Positions 44,032 through 52,646 of a DNA stretch of 55,421 nucleotides are shown here, one piece after another. Source of the DNA: Pseudomonadota bacterium (GTDB taxonomy: Bacteria > Pseudomonadota > Alphaproteobacteria > Micavibrionales > Micavibrionaceae); NCBI GenBank assembly GCA_963204715.1, contig CAUJHK010000076.1, forward strand, positions 1 to 55,421. Direction: 5' to 3'. How positions within the stretch are numbered: position 1 is the stretch's first letter; each line of letters opens with the position of its first letter. Below the pieces are notes generated by a model. The model had not been told where the DNA came from. It saw only the letters and a list, made by a program, of their open reading frames with translations, and searched no databases. A program made the translations under genes and the position numbers.

Positions 44032-45858
44032 CTACTGGCACGCCAAACATTCATCATATTTTGCGGCGCCTTGTTCGGTCAGCTCTGGCTCGCGGCCTTG
44101 GCTTTCACGCGCGCGCACCCATGATGCGTTGCTTTCCGCCCGTTGAATGGATTTTGATCGGCAGTAATACAGTGATTTCACGCCTTTCTTCCATGCTTCG
44201 AAATGGATGCGGTGTAAATCGGCCTTATGCACGTTGGCGGGTAAGAACACGTTCAAAGATTGCGCTTGGCATACAAATGGTGTGCGGTCGGCGGCGTGTT
44301 CAATCAACCATCTCTGGTCAATTTCAAACGCGGTTTTAAACACGTCTTTTTCTTCGGGCGTTAGGAAGTCCAAATGTTGAACAGACCCTTCATTGGTGAA
44401 AATGGATGACCAGATGTCATCGGTGTTTTGACCATGTGCTTCCAGTATTTTTACAAAGTACGGGTTTTTGACGGGGAAGGATCCCGACAATGTTTTGTGC
44501 GTGTACGCGTTCGCGGCCACAGGTTCAATGCCGGGGCTTGCGCCGCCGCAGATAATGGAGATAGAGGCCGTAGGCGCAATCGCCATTTTGTTCGAAAACC
44601 GTTCCATGATTCCATAGTCCGCGGCATCAGGGCATGCACCACGTTCCTGCGCCAGTTTAATGGACGCATCGTCCGCGCCGCGTTTTATGTGTTGGAATAT
44701 GCGTCTGTTCCAGACCTTGGCCATCACGCCTTCCATCGGAATCATTTTTGATTGCAGGAAGGAGTGGAAGCCCATCACGCCAAGCCCGACAGAGCGTTCA
44801 CGCATCGCGGCATATTTGGCGCGCTTCATGGAATCAGGCGCTTTTTCAATGAAATCTGATAGCACGTTATCAAGGAAACGCATCACATCTTCAATAAATT
44901 GCGGGTGGCCTTGCCATTCCTCAAAATTCTCAAGGTTCAAGGATGACAGGCAGCAAACGGCGGTGCGGTCATTGCCCAAATGGTCTTTGCCTGTGGGGAG
45001 TGTAATTTCTGAACACAGGTTTGACATCTTCACGTTCAATCCCGCCATTTTGTGGTGGTCAGGAATTTTGTCATTCACATGGTCGATATAAATGATGTAC
45101 GGCTCGCCTGTTTCAATGCGGGCGGTGAGCAGACGAATCCACAAATCACGCGCTTTTACTTTTGATACAACCGCATTGTCTTTGGGAGACCGCAAAGGGT
45201 ATTCCTCGTCATTTTCGATGGCGAGCATGAATTTGTTGTCCACCAACACACCTTGGTGAAGGTTGAGCGCTTTTCTGTTTGGATCGCCACCGGTTGGACG
45301 GCGCATCTCGATAAATTCTTCAATCTCCGGGTGCCAGATAGGCAGGTAAATCGCGGCAGAACCACGGCGGAGCGAGCCTTGGGAAATAGCCAATGTTAAG
45401 GAGTCCATCACGCGGATAAACGGAACGATACCGCTCGTTTTTCCATTCCGACCGACTTTTTCGCCAATGGAGCGAACATTCCCCCAATAAGATCCAATGC
45501 CGCCGCCCAAGGATGCCAGCCAGACATTTTCATTCCAAAGGGCAACAATGTCTTCCAATGAGTCTTGTGTTTCGTTCAAGAAGCAGGAAATAGGAAGCCC
45601 GCGTGACGTCCCGCCATTTGATAGAACGGGGGTGGAGGGCATAAACCATAGTTTGGAGATGTAATCATACAAGCGCTGGGCATGGGCGCTATCATCCGCA
45701 TAATAAAGGGCAACGCGCGCGAACAAATCCTGCGGTCCTTCTTCAGGCAGCAAATAGCGGTCATAGAGCGTCTCAATCCCGAATTTTGTAAGATTGGAAT
45801 CGCGGCTGCGATCTATCTGAACTCTGTTGCCGCCTTGTATTTGAGCATAATCAAACAT
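44032..45858 (-). CDS. nrdA: ribonucleoside-diphosphate reductase, large (alpha) subunit
   Basis: NrdA reduces ribonucleoside diphosphates to deoxy forms. The 608-residue protein has Cys92 (PISCFLNET), the radical site MSNLCSEI with Asn280, Cys282 and Glu284, the partner Cys302/303 (VCCLSSLNLE), PTASISIICG, the radical-path SLYYCRS and the C-terminal re-reducing pair CLACQ. It begins close to the catalytic barrel and has no ATP-cone, so overall activity control by dATP through a cone is absent. GGGGAG precedes the ATG. DnaA-box-like sites lie just upstream. Confidence 0.97.
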   Translation of the reverse strand: MFDYAQIQGGNRVQIDRSRDSNLTKFGIETLYDRYLLPEEGPQDLFARVALYYADDSAHAQRLYDYISKLWFMPSTPVLSNGGTSRGLPISCFLNETQDSLEDIVALWNENVWLASLGGGIGSYWGNVRSIGEKVGRNGKTSGIVPFIRVMDSLTLAISQGSLRRGSAAIYLPIWHPEIEEFIEMRRPTGGDPNRKALNLHQGVLVDNKFMLAIENDEEYPLRSPKDNAVVSKVKARDLWIRLLTARIETGEPYIIYIDHVNDKIPDHHKMAGLNVKMSNLCSEITLPTGKDHLGNDRTAVCCLSSLNLENFEEWQGHPQFIEDVMRFLDNVLSDFIEKAPDSMKRAKYAAMRERSVGLGVMGFHSFLQSKMIPMEGVMAKVWNRRIFQHIKRGADDASIKLAQERGACPDAADYGIMERFSNKMAIAPTASISIICGGASPGIEPVAANAYTHKTLSGSFPVKNPYFVKILEAHGQNTDDIWSSIFTNEGSVQHLDFLTPEEKDVFKTAFEIDQRWLIEHAADRTPFVCQAQSLNVFLPANVHKADLHRIHFEAWKKGVKSLYYCRSKSIQRAESNASWVRARESQGREPELTEQGAAKYDECLACQ

Positions 45859-45884
45859 GCCTTTACTCCCCGAAATGGTAAAAG

Positions 45885-45936
45885 TTATTCACAAACTGTG
45901 GATTTCTTATGTGGATAGCCTGTGGTTAAAACCACA
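45885..45936. promoter_or_regulatory. cluster of DnaA-box-like sites and a palindrome upstream of nrdA
   Basis: TTATTCACA (45885-45893) fits the DnaA box TTATNCACA. TGTGGATTT (45897-45905) and TGTGGATAG (45910-45918) are near matches on the other strand. TGTGGTT/AACCACA (45921-45936) is a perfect 7-bp inverted repeat with a 2-base centre. The cluster starts 27 bases upstream of the nrdA start, which fits cell-cycle control of nrd genes by DnaA. Confidence 0.5.
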
Positions 45937-46276
45937 AGCCATAGTGGTTAGTTCTTCTTGATGATACAACATCGTGGGTGTCTGTCTATACAAAAACAAC
46001 AAAACACACAGCTGGTATTTGCGTGGCACATACCATGGAAAACACCCCTCAACGCGTTGAAAATGGCTGACATTTTTTCGCCACATTCGAATTGGTTAAT
46101 TTAAAAGACCAAATATTTCAAAATTACAGCTAATGAAAAGTCATTTTTTTGAAGCAATCGCCTCCCCTATTTTGCCCCCCATTTTCACTAACGCAAGGAT
46201 TCGCGCGTCTTACGAAAACGATTCGCAAGAAGAAGGGCGAATCAGTGTGTGAATGCGTTTCTCTCCCTTTTATCTC

Positions 46277-46339
46277 TATCGTCACACTCCGTAATTTTCT
46301 TATCGTCATACTCCGTAATTTTCTTATCGTCATACTCCG
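46277..46339. repeat. 24-bp tandem repeat, about 2.6 copies
   Basis: Units at 46277-46300 and 46301-46324 and a partial unit at 46325-46339 share TATCGTCATACTCCG and the AATTTTCT end, with one base change in the first unit. The third unit runs into the palindrome at 46332. Confidence 0.85.
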
Positions 46340-46353
46340 CGCAGGCGGAGTAT
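46332..46353. repeat. REP-like palindrome
   Basis: ATACTCCGC and GCGGAGTAT form a perfect 9-bp inverted repeat around GCAG, followed by CCAG. The layout matches the common bacterial REP form (CGCGCAGGCG core followed by ATCCAG). Confidence 0.7.
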
Positions 46354-46427
46354 CCAGTTTTTAAAAAGAGCATTCCCCTCTTGTCAAAGGGCGGGGAAGG
46401 TTTGGACGGGGGATATTTTTTAAGTTT

Positions 46428-46608
46428 TAACCACAGCGGCCACAACGCGCACAGCGATGTTTAGTCATTGTCTTCATACTTTTCGTACGCTTCTGGGTTT
46501 AAATTTTTAGTATCATAGGGCAAAACATTATTGAATTTATTCCTATTTGTGAAATAGAAAGTTCGTAAATTCGCCCTTTGTGCCCGCTGTGTTCGCTGTG
46601 GTGAATAA
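46428..46608. repeat. repeat-rich non-coding gap between nrdA and pyk
   Basis: The whole gap 45859-46805 has no convincing gene. In this part, a CCACAGCG...CACA block on the plus strand (about 46433) has an imperfect partner on the minus strand (about 46570-46603), similar to widespread intergenic CCACAGAG-type repeats. Between them is the second copy of the 22-base promoter-like element (46531-46552). Small open frames here translate the repeats and are not supported. Confidence 0.5.
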
Positions 46609-46805
46609 AGCTTTTTTTGCTTTTGCTCAAAAATTACGCAAGCGAGTCCGAAAAGGCCAACATTCTGGAAAACAAAGAAAGGAAGCGGCGAGAAAATTTC
46701 TTCAAAATCAAAAAACGAACTGAACAAAAGTTAACGCCCCCTCATGGACAAAGGGCAATAGTTAACGCATAAAAGAAGCGCATATATATAAGGAGTCATA
46801 AGTTT

Positions 46806-48230
46806 ATGTCATCACTGCGCCGCAACCGCCACACCAAAATCGTCGCCACGCTGGGCCCTGCTTCGGGCAATCCTGAGATGATGGAAAAATTATTTTTGGC
46901 GGGGGTGGATATGTTCCGCATGAATTTTTCCCACGGCACGCATGAGGCGCATGAAAAGAATTTAAAAAGCGCGCGGGCGCTGGAAGCGCAATATGGCCGC
47001 CCCATCGCCATGCTGGCAGATTTGCAAGGCCCTAAAAACCGCATCGGAAAATTTAAAAATGACCGCATAGAATTCGAAGATGGCCACGTCATCCGCTTTG
47101 ATCTGGATTCGGCGCTGGGGGATGAAAACCGTGTGTGTCTGCCACACCCTGAGGTGATTGCGGCCATGCATGTGGGCTCTGAAATTTTGCTCGATGATGG
47201 AAAAGTCCGCGCGAAGATTAAGGAGCAGGGTAAGGATTATCTGGTTGCGCAAATTATGGCGGGCAGCAAATTATCCAACAATAAGGGCTTTAACATTCCA
47301 GGCGTGATTATTCCCATGCCAGCCTTAACTGAAAAAGATTTGATAGATTTGGATGCCGCGCTGGCCATGGGCGCAGATTGGGTTGCGCAAAGCTTTGTGC
47401 AAACGGCCAAGGATGTGCAAGAGGCAAAAGATATTATCAAGGGTCGTGCCGCATTGATGGCAAAAATTGAAAAGCCTTCCGCGCTGGAATTCTTTGGCGA
47501 AATTTTAGAGCATGTGGATGGCATTATGCTGGCGCGTGGTGATCTGGGTGTGGAAATTCCACCTGAAGATGTGCCTTCGGTGCAAAAGCGAATCGTTCGT
47601 CAAACGCGCGATGCGGGCAAACCTATTATTGTCGCCACACAAATGTTGGAATCGATGATTGAATCACCAAGGCCCACGCGCGCTGAAGCGTCCGATGTGG
47701 CGACAGCCGTGTATGATGGCGCGGATGCTGTTATGCTCTCGGCTGAAACGGCAGCAGGGAAATACCCTGTGGAATCGGTAGAGATTATGAACCGTATTTG
47801 CCATTCCACAGAAAGTGATGAGGCATATCGCGGCATTATCCGCTCCAACCATCCACAAACTGAAATGGATGCATCTGATTCCATTACTGTGGCGGCAGCC
47901 GCCGTGGCCAGCGACATTGGCGCGGTCTGTATCGCCAACTACACAACGTCAGGCGGGACAACCTTGCGCACATCGCGCCAGCGCCCAGAGGTGCCCATTT
48001 TGTCTTTAAGCCAGAATTTGGAAACCTGCCGCCGCCTTGCTTTGTCTTATGGTGTGTATCCCGTCCACATGCCCGAAATTTCTACGTTTGCAGAAACTGT
48101 GGAATGGGCAACCAAGCTCGCCAAAGAAAAGGGGCTTGCCAAAAAAGGTGAGCGCATTGTTTTAACCGCTGGCGTGCCGTTCGGGCAGTCAGGTTCTACC
48201 AACGTGCTTCGGATTGCAACCATTGAATAG
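46806..48230 (+). CDS. pyk: pyruvate kinase
   Basis: The enzyme converts phosphoenolpyruvate and ADP to pyruvate and ATP in the last step of glycolysis. The 474-residue protein has TKIVATLGPAS, MNFSHG, the signature MAKIEKPSAL with catalytic Lys, DGIMLARGDLGVEIP, ATQMLESM and DAVMLSAETAAGKYPVE. The metal/substrate segment reads DLQGPKNRIG, a slight variant. AAGGAG lies ten bases upstream of the ATG. The HAD gene starts on the base after its stop. Confidence 0.97.
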   Translation: MSSLRRNRHTKIVATLGPASGNPEMMEKLFLAGVDMFRMNFSHGTHEAHEKNLKSARALEAQYGRPIAMLADLQGPKNRIGKFKNDRIEFEDGHVIRFDLDSALGDENRVCLPHPEVIAAMHVGSEILLDDGKVRAKIKEQGKDYLVAQIMAGSKLSNNKGFNIPGVIIPMPALTEKDLIDLDAALAMGADWVAQSFVQTAKDVQEAKDIIKGRAALMAKIEKPSALEFFGEILEHVDGIMLARGDLGVEIPPEDVPSVQKRIVRQTRDAGKPIIVATQMLESMIESPRPTRAEASDVATAVYDGADAVMLSAETAAGKYPVESVEIMNRICHSTESDEAYRGIIRSNHPQTEMDASDSITVAAAAVASDIGAVCIANYTTSGGTTLRTSRQRPEVPILSLSQNLETCRRLALSYGVYPVHMPEISTFAETVEWATKLAKEKGLAKKGERIVLTAGVPFGQSGSTNVLRIATIE

Positions 48231-48854
48231 ATGAAGATCTTCTTTGATATAGATGGTGTTCTAATTGACGGGTTTCATACCAATCCCGCACGCCAGAACA
48301 GATGGGACAAAACCATTGAGCAAGATTTGGGTATAGACCCCGCCAAGTTTCAAACCATTTTCAAAGGCTGGTTTTTAGAAGTGGTTCAAGGACGCCTTGG
48401 TTTTGAAGAAGAAATGGATCGCTGGCTGGCTCAGGAAGGGTATGATTTGAAAGCCAAGCGCGTAATTGATTACTGGCATCAAAAAGATTCAAGCTTGAAT
48501 AGGGATATCTGGGACGCCGCCCAGAAACTTTCCCACCTTGAAGGTGTGTCCCTTTATACAGCGACAAACCAGACTCATGAACGCATCCGTTATTTGCGCG
48601 ACCATCTGGGCTTTGGAAAATACTTCAAAGATTTTTTCTATTCGGCAAGACTAGGCTGTCTGAAATACGACCCCTCATATTTTGCCGCAATAGAAGAAGA
48701 GTTGCATTTTAACCCGCACGTTGAAAACCATCTATATTTCGATGACGATAAAAAGAACATAGAGGTTTCATCTGCGCGAGGGTGGAATGCGGTGCTTGTC
48801 GATGGTGCGCAGGACGTGACTATGCATCCATTAATCCAAAGTCTGCTGGGGTGA
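48231..48854 (+). CDS. HAD-superfamily hydrolase
   Basis: The 207-residue protein has the HAD motifs: FFDIDGVLIDG with nucleophile Asp6 and acid/base Asp8, SLYTATNQ in motif II, a conserved Lys near GCLKYD, and LYFDDDKKNIE in motif III. It is probably a small-molecule phosphatase; the substrate is not evident. It starts directly after the pyk stop, so it is cotranscribed and may be coupled. Confidence 0.88.
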   Translation: MKIFFDIDGVLIDGFHTNPARQNRWDKTIEQDLGIDPAKFQTIFKGWFLEVVQGRLGFEEEMDRWLAQEGYDLKAKRVIDYWHQKDSSLNRDIWDAAQKLSHLEGVSLYTATNQTHERIRYLRDHLGFGKYFKDFFYSARLGCLKYDPSYFAAIEEELHFNPHVENHLYFDDDKKNIEVSSARGWNAVLVDGAQDVTMHPLIQSLLG

Positions 48855-48872
48855 TGTTATAACGACATCATG

Positions 48873-49784
48873 TTATCTTGAAGACGAAGCAACCACAGTC
48901 ACGTTTGTTTTTGGCTTGGTGTGCAGCCACCAGCTATCACGGTTGATGGAGAATATGGGTTTATAGTGTGATACGCGGTCAACATGCGTGACGGTTTTTA
49001 TCTGGTTGTCCAAAAGCACAGGGCCGTTGTCGGTGTACACAACCAAAACAGCATGCGGAACATTTTTTTGTAAGTCCTGCAAGACCAGAATGCGCATGCG
49101 TTCTTCAGGAATACCAAGAGCGCGCAACGCCACATATTTGGTAATCGCGAAGTCTTCGCAATCTCCGCCATTTTGGATAAACTCAATTGGTGAGGCCCAG
49201 TAGTCGCTTTTGCCGTATATGTCTGAATCATTGATATAGGGGATGCGGTTTACTATCTCATTCACGCCCGAGACCACTTTGTTCATGGGAAGGCCGCGCA
49301 GGAATTCAATTTGAGATTTAAATTGGTTCATGGTGTTTTGTCCGCTTTGCGTGTTGAGCGCAGCGTCAAAATGTTCAAACATCTGCGTCCATTTTGTAAA
49401 GGCCGCCAGCGATTTTGATTCCTTTTCGGCAGATCCGAATATTTTGGGGTATTGTCCCATTGGCGCATAGGCGGCCGCCTGCTGAAAGGCCACGCGGGCG
49501 GGTACATCCTTAATGCTTGCCGCTCTGGCCTGCTTGATACTGCCCATGCCCGAGAATGACAAGAAGATGGTCAAGGTTGCCATCATAAAACGCAAGAGGA
49601 ATTGTTCTACAAGAGTTTGTCTGATAACGGTGCTGTCGACAATATCATCATCCACCAAAACCTGGCCAAGCGTTTTGCCTGTATGTTTGGAAACGACCAA
49701 AGCCTGTTGTAATTCATGGGTAGAGATAAAACCGTCAAGGACAAGAAGTTCTCCAAGGCGGTTTTTGTGAAGACGGATTTTCAT
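48873..49784 (-). CDS. C93 (LapG-like/BTLCP) protease with N-terminal MshEN-like domain
   Basis: The product has 303 residues from ATG at 49784; a longer frame to 49898 adds unsupported basic residues. Residues 7-61 hold two tandem motifs, RLGELLVLDGFISTHELQQAL and TLGQVLVDDDIVDSTVIRQTL, in the style of MshEN domains that bind c-di-GMP in secretion ATPases. A membrane segment follows (about 62-80), ending in QARAAS. The rest is a transglutaminase-like cysteine protease: GGDCEDFAITKY with Cys209, PHAVLVV with His244 and LLDNQ with Asp. This domain is the family of LapG, which cuts surface adhesins. The topology would put the sensor inside and the protease in the periplasm. No adhesin or LapD-like gene is in the window. 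Confidence 0.85.
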   Translation of the reverse strand: MKIRLHKNRLGELLVLDGFISTHELQQALVVSKHTGKTLGQVLVDDDIVDSTVIRQTLVEQFLLRFMMATLTIFLSFSGMGSIKQARAASIKDVPARVAFQQAAAYAPMGQYPKIFGSAEKESKSLAAFTKWTQMFEHFDAALNTQSGQNTMNQFKSQIEFLRGLPMNKVVSGVNEIVNRIPYINDSDIYGKSDYWASPIEFIQNGGDCEDFAITKYVALRALGIPEERMRILVLQDLQKNVPHAVLVVYTDNGPVLLDNQIKTVTHVDRVSHYKPIFSINRDSWWLHTKPKTNVTVVASSSR

Positions 49785-49991
49785 TCCCGTCAAAACGCCT
49801 TTGTTCTCTTTCTTATGGCGGCGAGTATCCCTCACGTGCGCAAATCCCCTGACATAGCAACGACTAACACTATAATTCCATCTTCCAGTATGTCGCAAAA
49901 CAGTTTAAGAAATATTAATATCCTTACAAAAAACTGGCATTTTTGGTTAAAAGCTGGTTAATAGAAGCAGGCTTTTTGGGATAGAAAAACA

Positions 49992-51482
49992 GTGAAAAAC
50001 GGGCAAAAAATACTTCAGAACTTCGCAGGGCAAAAAATTCTCGTCGCGGGGGATTTGATGCAAGACCGCTTTGTCTATGGCGAGGTCAACCGCATCTCCC
50101 CTGAAAGCCCCGTGCCTGTGTTGTCCATCACGCATGAAGACGTCATGCTGGGCGGTGCGGGCAACGTCATTTCCAGCCTGCATGCGCTGGGTTGTGTGCC
50201 TGTTCCCTTTGCTGTGGTGGGGGATGATGAAGCGGGCAAAAAACTATGCGCCATGCTGTCTTCGCACAAGCTGGATATAGCGGGCGTGATGGTGGATAAC
50301 AGCAGGCCAACCACAATCAAAACCCGTTATGTGGCACAGCGGCAGCAATTGCTGCGCAGTGATTTTGAAAAGACTCACGCGCTGTCTGCCGCCCTTCAAA
50401 AAGAGGTATTGGCCAAAGTGGCGCAGGTTATGCCAGCCATGCGTGCGGTTGTTTTGTCAGACTACGGCAAAGGGTTTTTAACCAAAGACCTGATAGAGGG
50501 CATTATTGCGCTGGCGCACAAGCACAATATCCCTGTTCTGGTTGATCCGAAGGGGGATGATTACACGCGCTATCGCGGTGCCGATGTCGTTACACCCAAC
50601 CGTAAGGAGCTGGCACAGGCATCAGGCTATGATCATGTTAAAACCGATGACGAGATAATTTGCAGCGCGCAAAAAATTATCAAGGATTGCGGCATTGCCT
50701 GCGTGGTCGCCACGCGCTCCGAAGATGGTTTGAGCGTTATATCAAAGGCGGGGGATGTTGTTCATATACCCACAAAGGCGCAGGAAGTGTTTGATGTATC
50801 GGGGGCGGGCGATGCTGTTATTGCAACGCTTGCTGCGTGCCTTGCCACGGGGGCTGATACAAAGGATGCGGCCATCATGGCCAATTACGCAGGCGGTATA
50901 GTCGTCTCAAAATCAGGCACCACGCCAGTGCGGCGGGCTGAACTGGAAAGTGCACTTGGGGATGATGCGATGCCATCATCGCCCCATAGTGCAATGATAA
51001 CAGGCTCTTTTGACGAGGCGGCAGAACAGGTGCGCACCTGGCAGGCCATGGGCCTGAAGGTTGGTTTAACCAATGGGTGTTTTGATATTGTCCATGCAGG
51101 GCATGTCAATTACATCAATCAGGCACGCGGGAAGTGTGATCGTCTTGTGCTGGCCCTCAACCATGATGATTCAGTGAAAATTTTAAAAGGCCCGACCCGC
51201 CCCGTGAATGACGAGAACGCGCGGGCGGTTGTGATAGGCGGCCTTGGCGCAGTGGATATGGTTGTGTTTTTTGGCGCCAGAAAAGCGGGAGATGACAACA
51301 CGCCCTGCGCCCTTATTGAACGTGCGAAACCAGACATCTATTTCAAAGGCGGCGATTACACGATAGACCAGCTTCCCGAAGCAAAGATTGTCATGGGTTA
51401 TGGCGGCGAGGTGGCCATTATGGCCATGCATGAGGGCTTTAGCACCACCTCCATCATCCAAAAGACCAGCAAGGCTGGATAG
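49992..51482 (+). CDS. hldE: bifunctional heptose 7-phosphate kinase / heptose 1-phosphate adenylyltransferase
   Basis: HldE (RfaE) makes ADP-D-glycero-beta-D-manno-heptose for the lipopolysaccharide inner core. The 496-residue protein starts with GTG at 49992. The ribokinase-type kinase domain (about 1-320) has VAGDLMQDRFVYGEVNRISPESPVPVL, GGAGNV and the anion-hole FDVSGAGDAV. The nucleotidyltransferase domain (about 345-490) has TNGCFDIVHAGHVNYI with HxGH, and ends STTSIIQKTSK. Both domains look intact. Confidence 0.97.
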   Translation: MKNGQKILQNFAGQKILVAGDLMQDRFVYGEVNRISPESPVPVLSITHEDVMLGGAGNVISSLHALGCVPVPFAVVGDDEAGKKLCAMLSSHKLDIAGVMVDNSRPTTIKTRYVAQRQQLLRSDFEKTHALSAALQKEVLAKVAQVMPAMRAVVLSDYGKGFLTKDLIEGIIALAHKHNIPVLVDPKGDDYTRYRGADVVTPNRKELAQASGYDHVKTDDEIICSAQKIIKDCGIACVVATRSEDGLSVISKAGDVVHIPTKAQEVFDVSGAGDAVIATLAACLATGADTKDAAIMANYAGGIVVSKSGTTPVRRAELESALGDDAMPSSPHSAMITGSFDEAAEQVRTWQAMGLKVGLTNGCFDIVHAGHVNYINQARGKCDRLVLALNHDDSVKILKGPTRPVNDENARAVVIGGLGAVDMVVFFGARKAGDDNTPCALIERAKPDIYFKGGDYTIDQLPEAKIVMGYGGEVAIMAMHEGFSTTSIIQKTSKAG

Positions 51483-51544
51483 GCTTATTTGGTGCTCTAA
51501 GCTATAATCATCCACAACATATAGATGTTTTTACAAAACCAGTC

Positions 51545-51578
51545 TTGACACAGGTCGATTTATTGAGAATAATTCTCA
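51545..51578 (+). promoter_or_regulatory. promoter overlapped by a Fur-box-like palindrome
   Basis: TTGACA (51545-51550) and AATAAT (51568-51573) are spaced by exactly 17 bases. TGAGAATAATTCTCA (51564-51578) is a perfect 15-base palindrome that fits the 7-1-7 Fur-family operator form and covers the -10. Repression by a Fur-type regulator when metal is plentiful is the simplest reading. The next gene starts 86 bases downstream. Confidence 0.6.
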
Positions 51579-51663
51579 TTAACAAAGCGGCCTCCTTTCG
51601 CCTCGCCGTCATCGTTTCTACCACTGCTCACATAAACCACCTGCTGATTTGAAGGAGGGTGCC

Positions 51664-51897
51664 ATGCTGCACGATCTCTACCTGCTCTCTTGTTATTTTG
51701 AACCATCACAGGCTTTGCTGTACGAAGAGGCCCTTGAAGAACGATATGGGCAAGAAGCGCTCAGGGAGGCCCTTTTGGCGGGCTGGATAGAGCTTTATGT
51801 TGTCCCTGCCTTTATCAAAAGCCCTGCGCGTCTTATGTGCCGCCTGACAGATTCAGGAATAGGAAAAATAGAACAACCCGAAGCCCGTACGGTTTGA
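51664..51897 (+). CDS. small protein, 77 aa, under the Fur-box-like promoter
   Basis: The product has 77 residues from ATG at 51664, preceded by a near-perfect AAGGAGGG. It is helical at the N-terminus (SQALLYEEALEERYGQEALRE), then has a strand-rich middle and two cysteines (LSCYF and LMCRL). There is no signal or membrane segment. I do not recognise the family. The only clear promoter upstream is the one at 51545. Confidence 0.65.
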   Translation: MLHDLYLLSCYFEPSQALLYEEALEERYGQEALREALLAGWIELYVVPAFIKSPARLMCRLTDSGIGKIEQPEARTV

Positions 51898-51973
51898 AAC
51901 GTACTATACGGGGCGTATGATCCTTGCTATCCTGAGCATGGAATTTCAACCAGTAATCACGGGCTTGCCTCTT

Positions 51974-52645
51974 ATGATGTTAAAAAAAATACCTGTTCTT
52001 TTTGTTCTTTGTGGCAGCGTCGGTGCCCTGGCCGCTTGCCAGGTGCCCCACGCTTTTCCATCAGGGTATGTCCATCATGGCAAGGAGTTTAAGTCGGCCA
52101 CGCCCCCGCCGTCCTCAAAATTTACCATGGTACAACGCGCCACCATGGGCGTGGAACAGGCCGAACAGTTCCGCCTTGCGGTGTATAGCCTTGTTGAAAA
52201 CCTGACAACGCGCGCTGGTCTGCCACCCAAGCCTGTTTATGTTTTGCGCGCTGATTCCATGACGCCTTTTTATGCCAACATTGACAATGATGTGCGCGAA
52301 TCTTTGCGGCATATGGGGTATAGACTTTCTGACACGCCAGAAGGTGCCTATATCATGACATATAATGCCATGGCTATAAAACCACCAGAGATGCCAAAAG
52401 GCACGGAACCAGCGCCGATAGTTATATCTGCGCAGGAAAACGCGGCTGTGCCAAACGTTACCATTGGTCTTTTCGTTCATGATGGTGTGGGCGAACAAAG
52501 CAAGCTTTTAACCAAGGAAGAGGGCGACTTTTACATTCGCGGTGCGGATGTTATGAGCATTCCCTTCGCCCAGTTCAAGGATGTAACCAATCCTGCGTTG
52601 ACTTCAGCGGAAGACAGAACAGTGCGCGTCCAGACAACGGAATAA
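51974..52645 (+). CDS. predicted lipoprotein, 223 aa
   Basis: ATG at 51974 gives MMLKKIPVLFVLCGSVGALAAC, a compact lipoprotein signal with lipobox ALAAC. An earlier in-frame ATG (51917) would make the signal too long. The mature protein has a Pro/Ser linker, then a domain with RAGLPPKPVYVLRADSM and DVRESLRHMGYRLSDTPEGAY. This resembles the fold of outer-membrane lipoproteins such as those of the FlgO/LpoB group, but without a clear match. It is two bases before the FlgO-like gene, so the two are a pair. Confidence 0.75.
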   Translation: MMLKKIPVLFVLCGSVGALAACQVPHAFPSGYVHHGKEFKSATPPPSSKFTMVQRATMGVEQAEQFRLAVYSLVENLTTRAGLPPKPVYVLRADSMTPFYANIDNDVRESLRHMGYRLSDTPEGAYIMTYNAMAIKPPEMPKGTEPAPIVISAQENAAVPNVTIGLFVHDGVGEQSKLLTKEEGDFYIRGADVMSIPFAQFKDVTNPALTSAEDRTVRVQTTE

Positions 52646-52646
52646 A

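Noticed and set aside
46277-46353. Possible CRISPR array
   Set aside because: The 24-base units are directly adjacent with no spacers, and no cas gene is near.
46130-46727. Several open frames of 60-90 codons between nrdA and pyk
   Set aside because: They translate the tandem and CCACAGCG-type repeats (for example MTIRKLRS repeated) and have no ribosome sites or conserved features.
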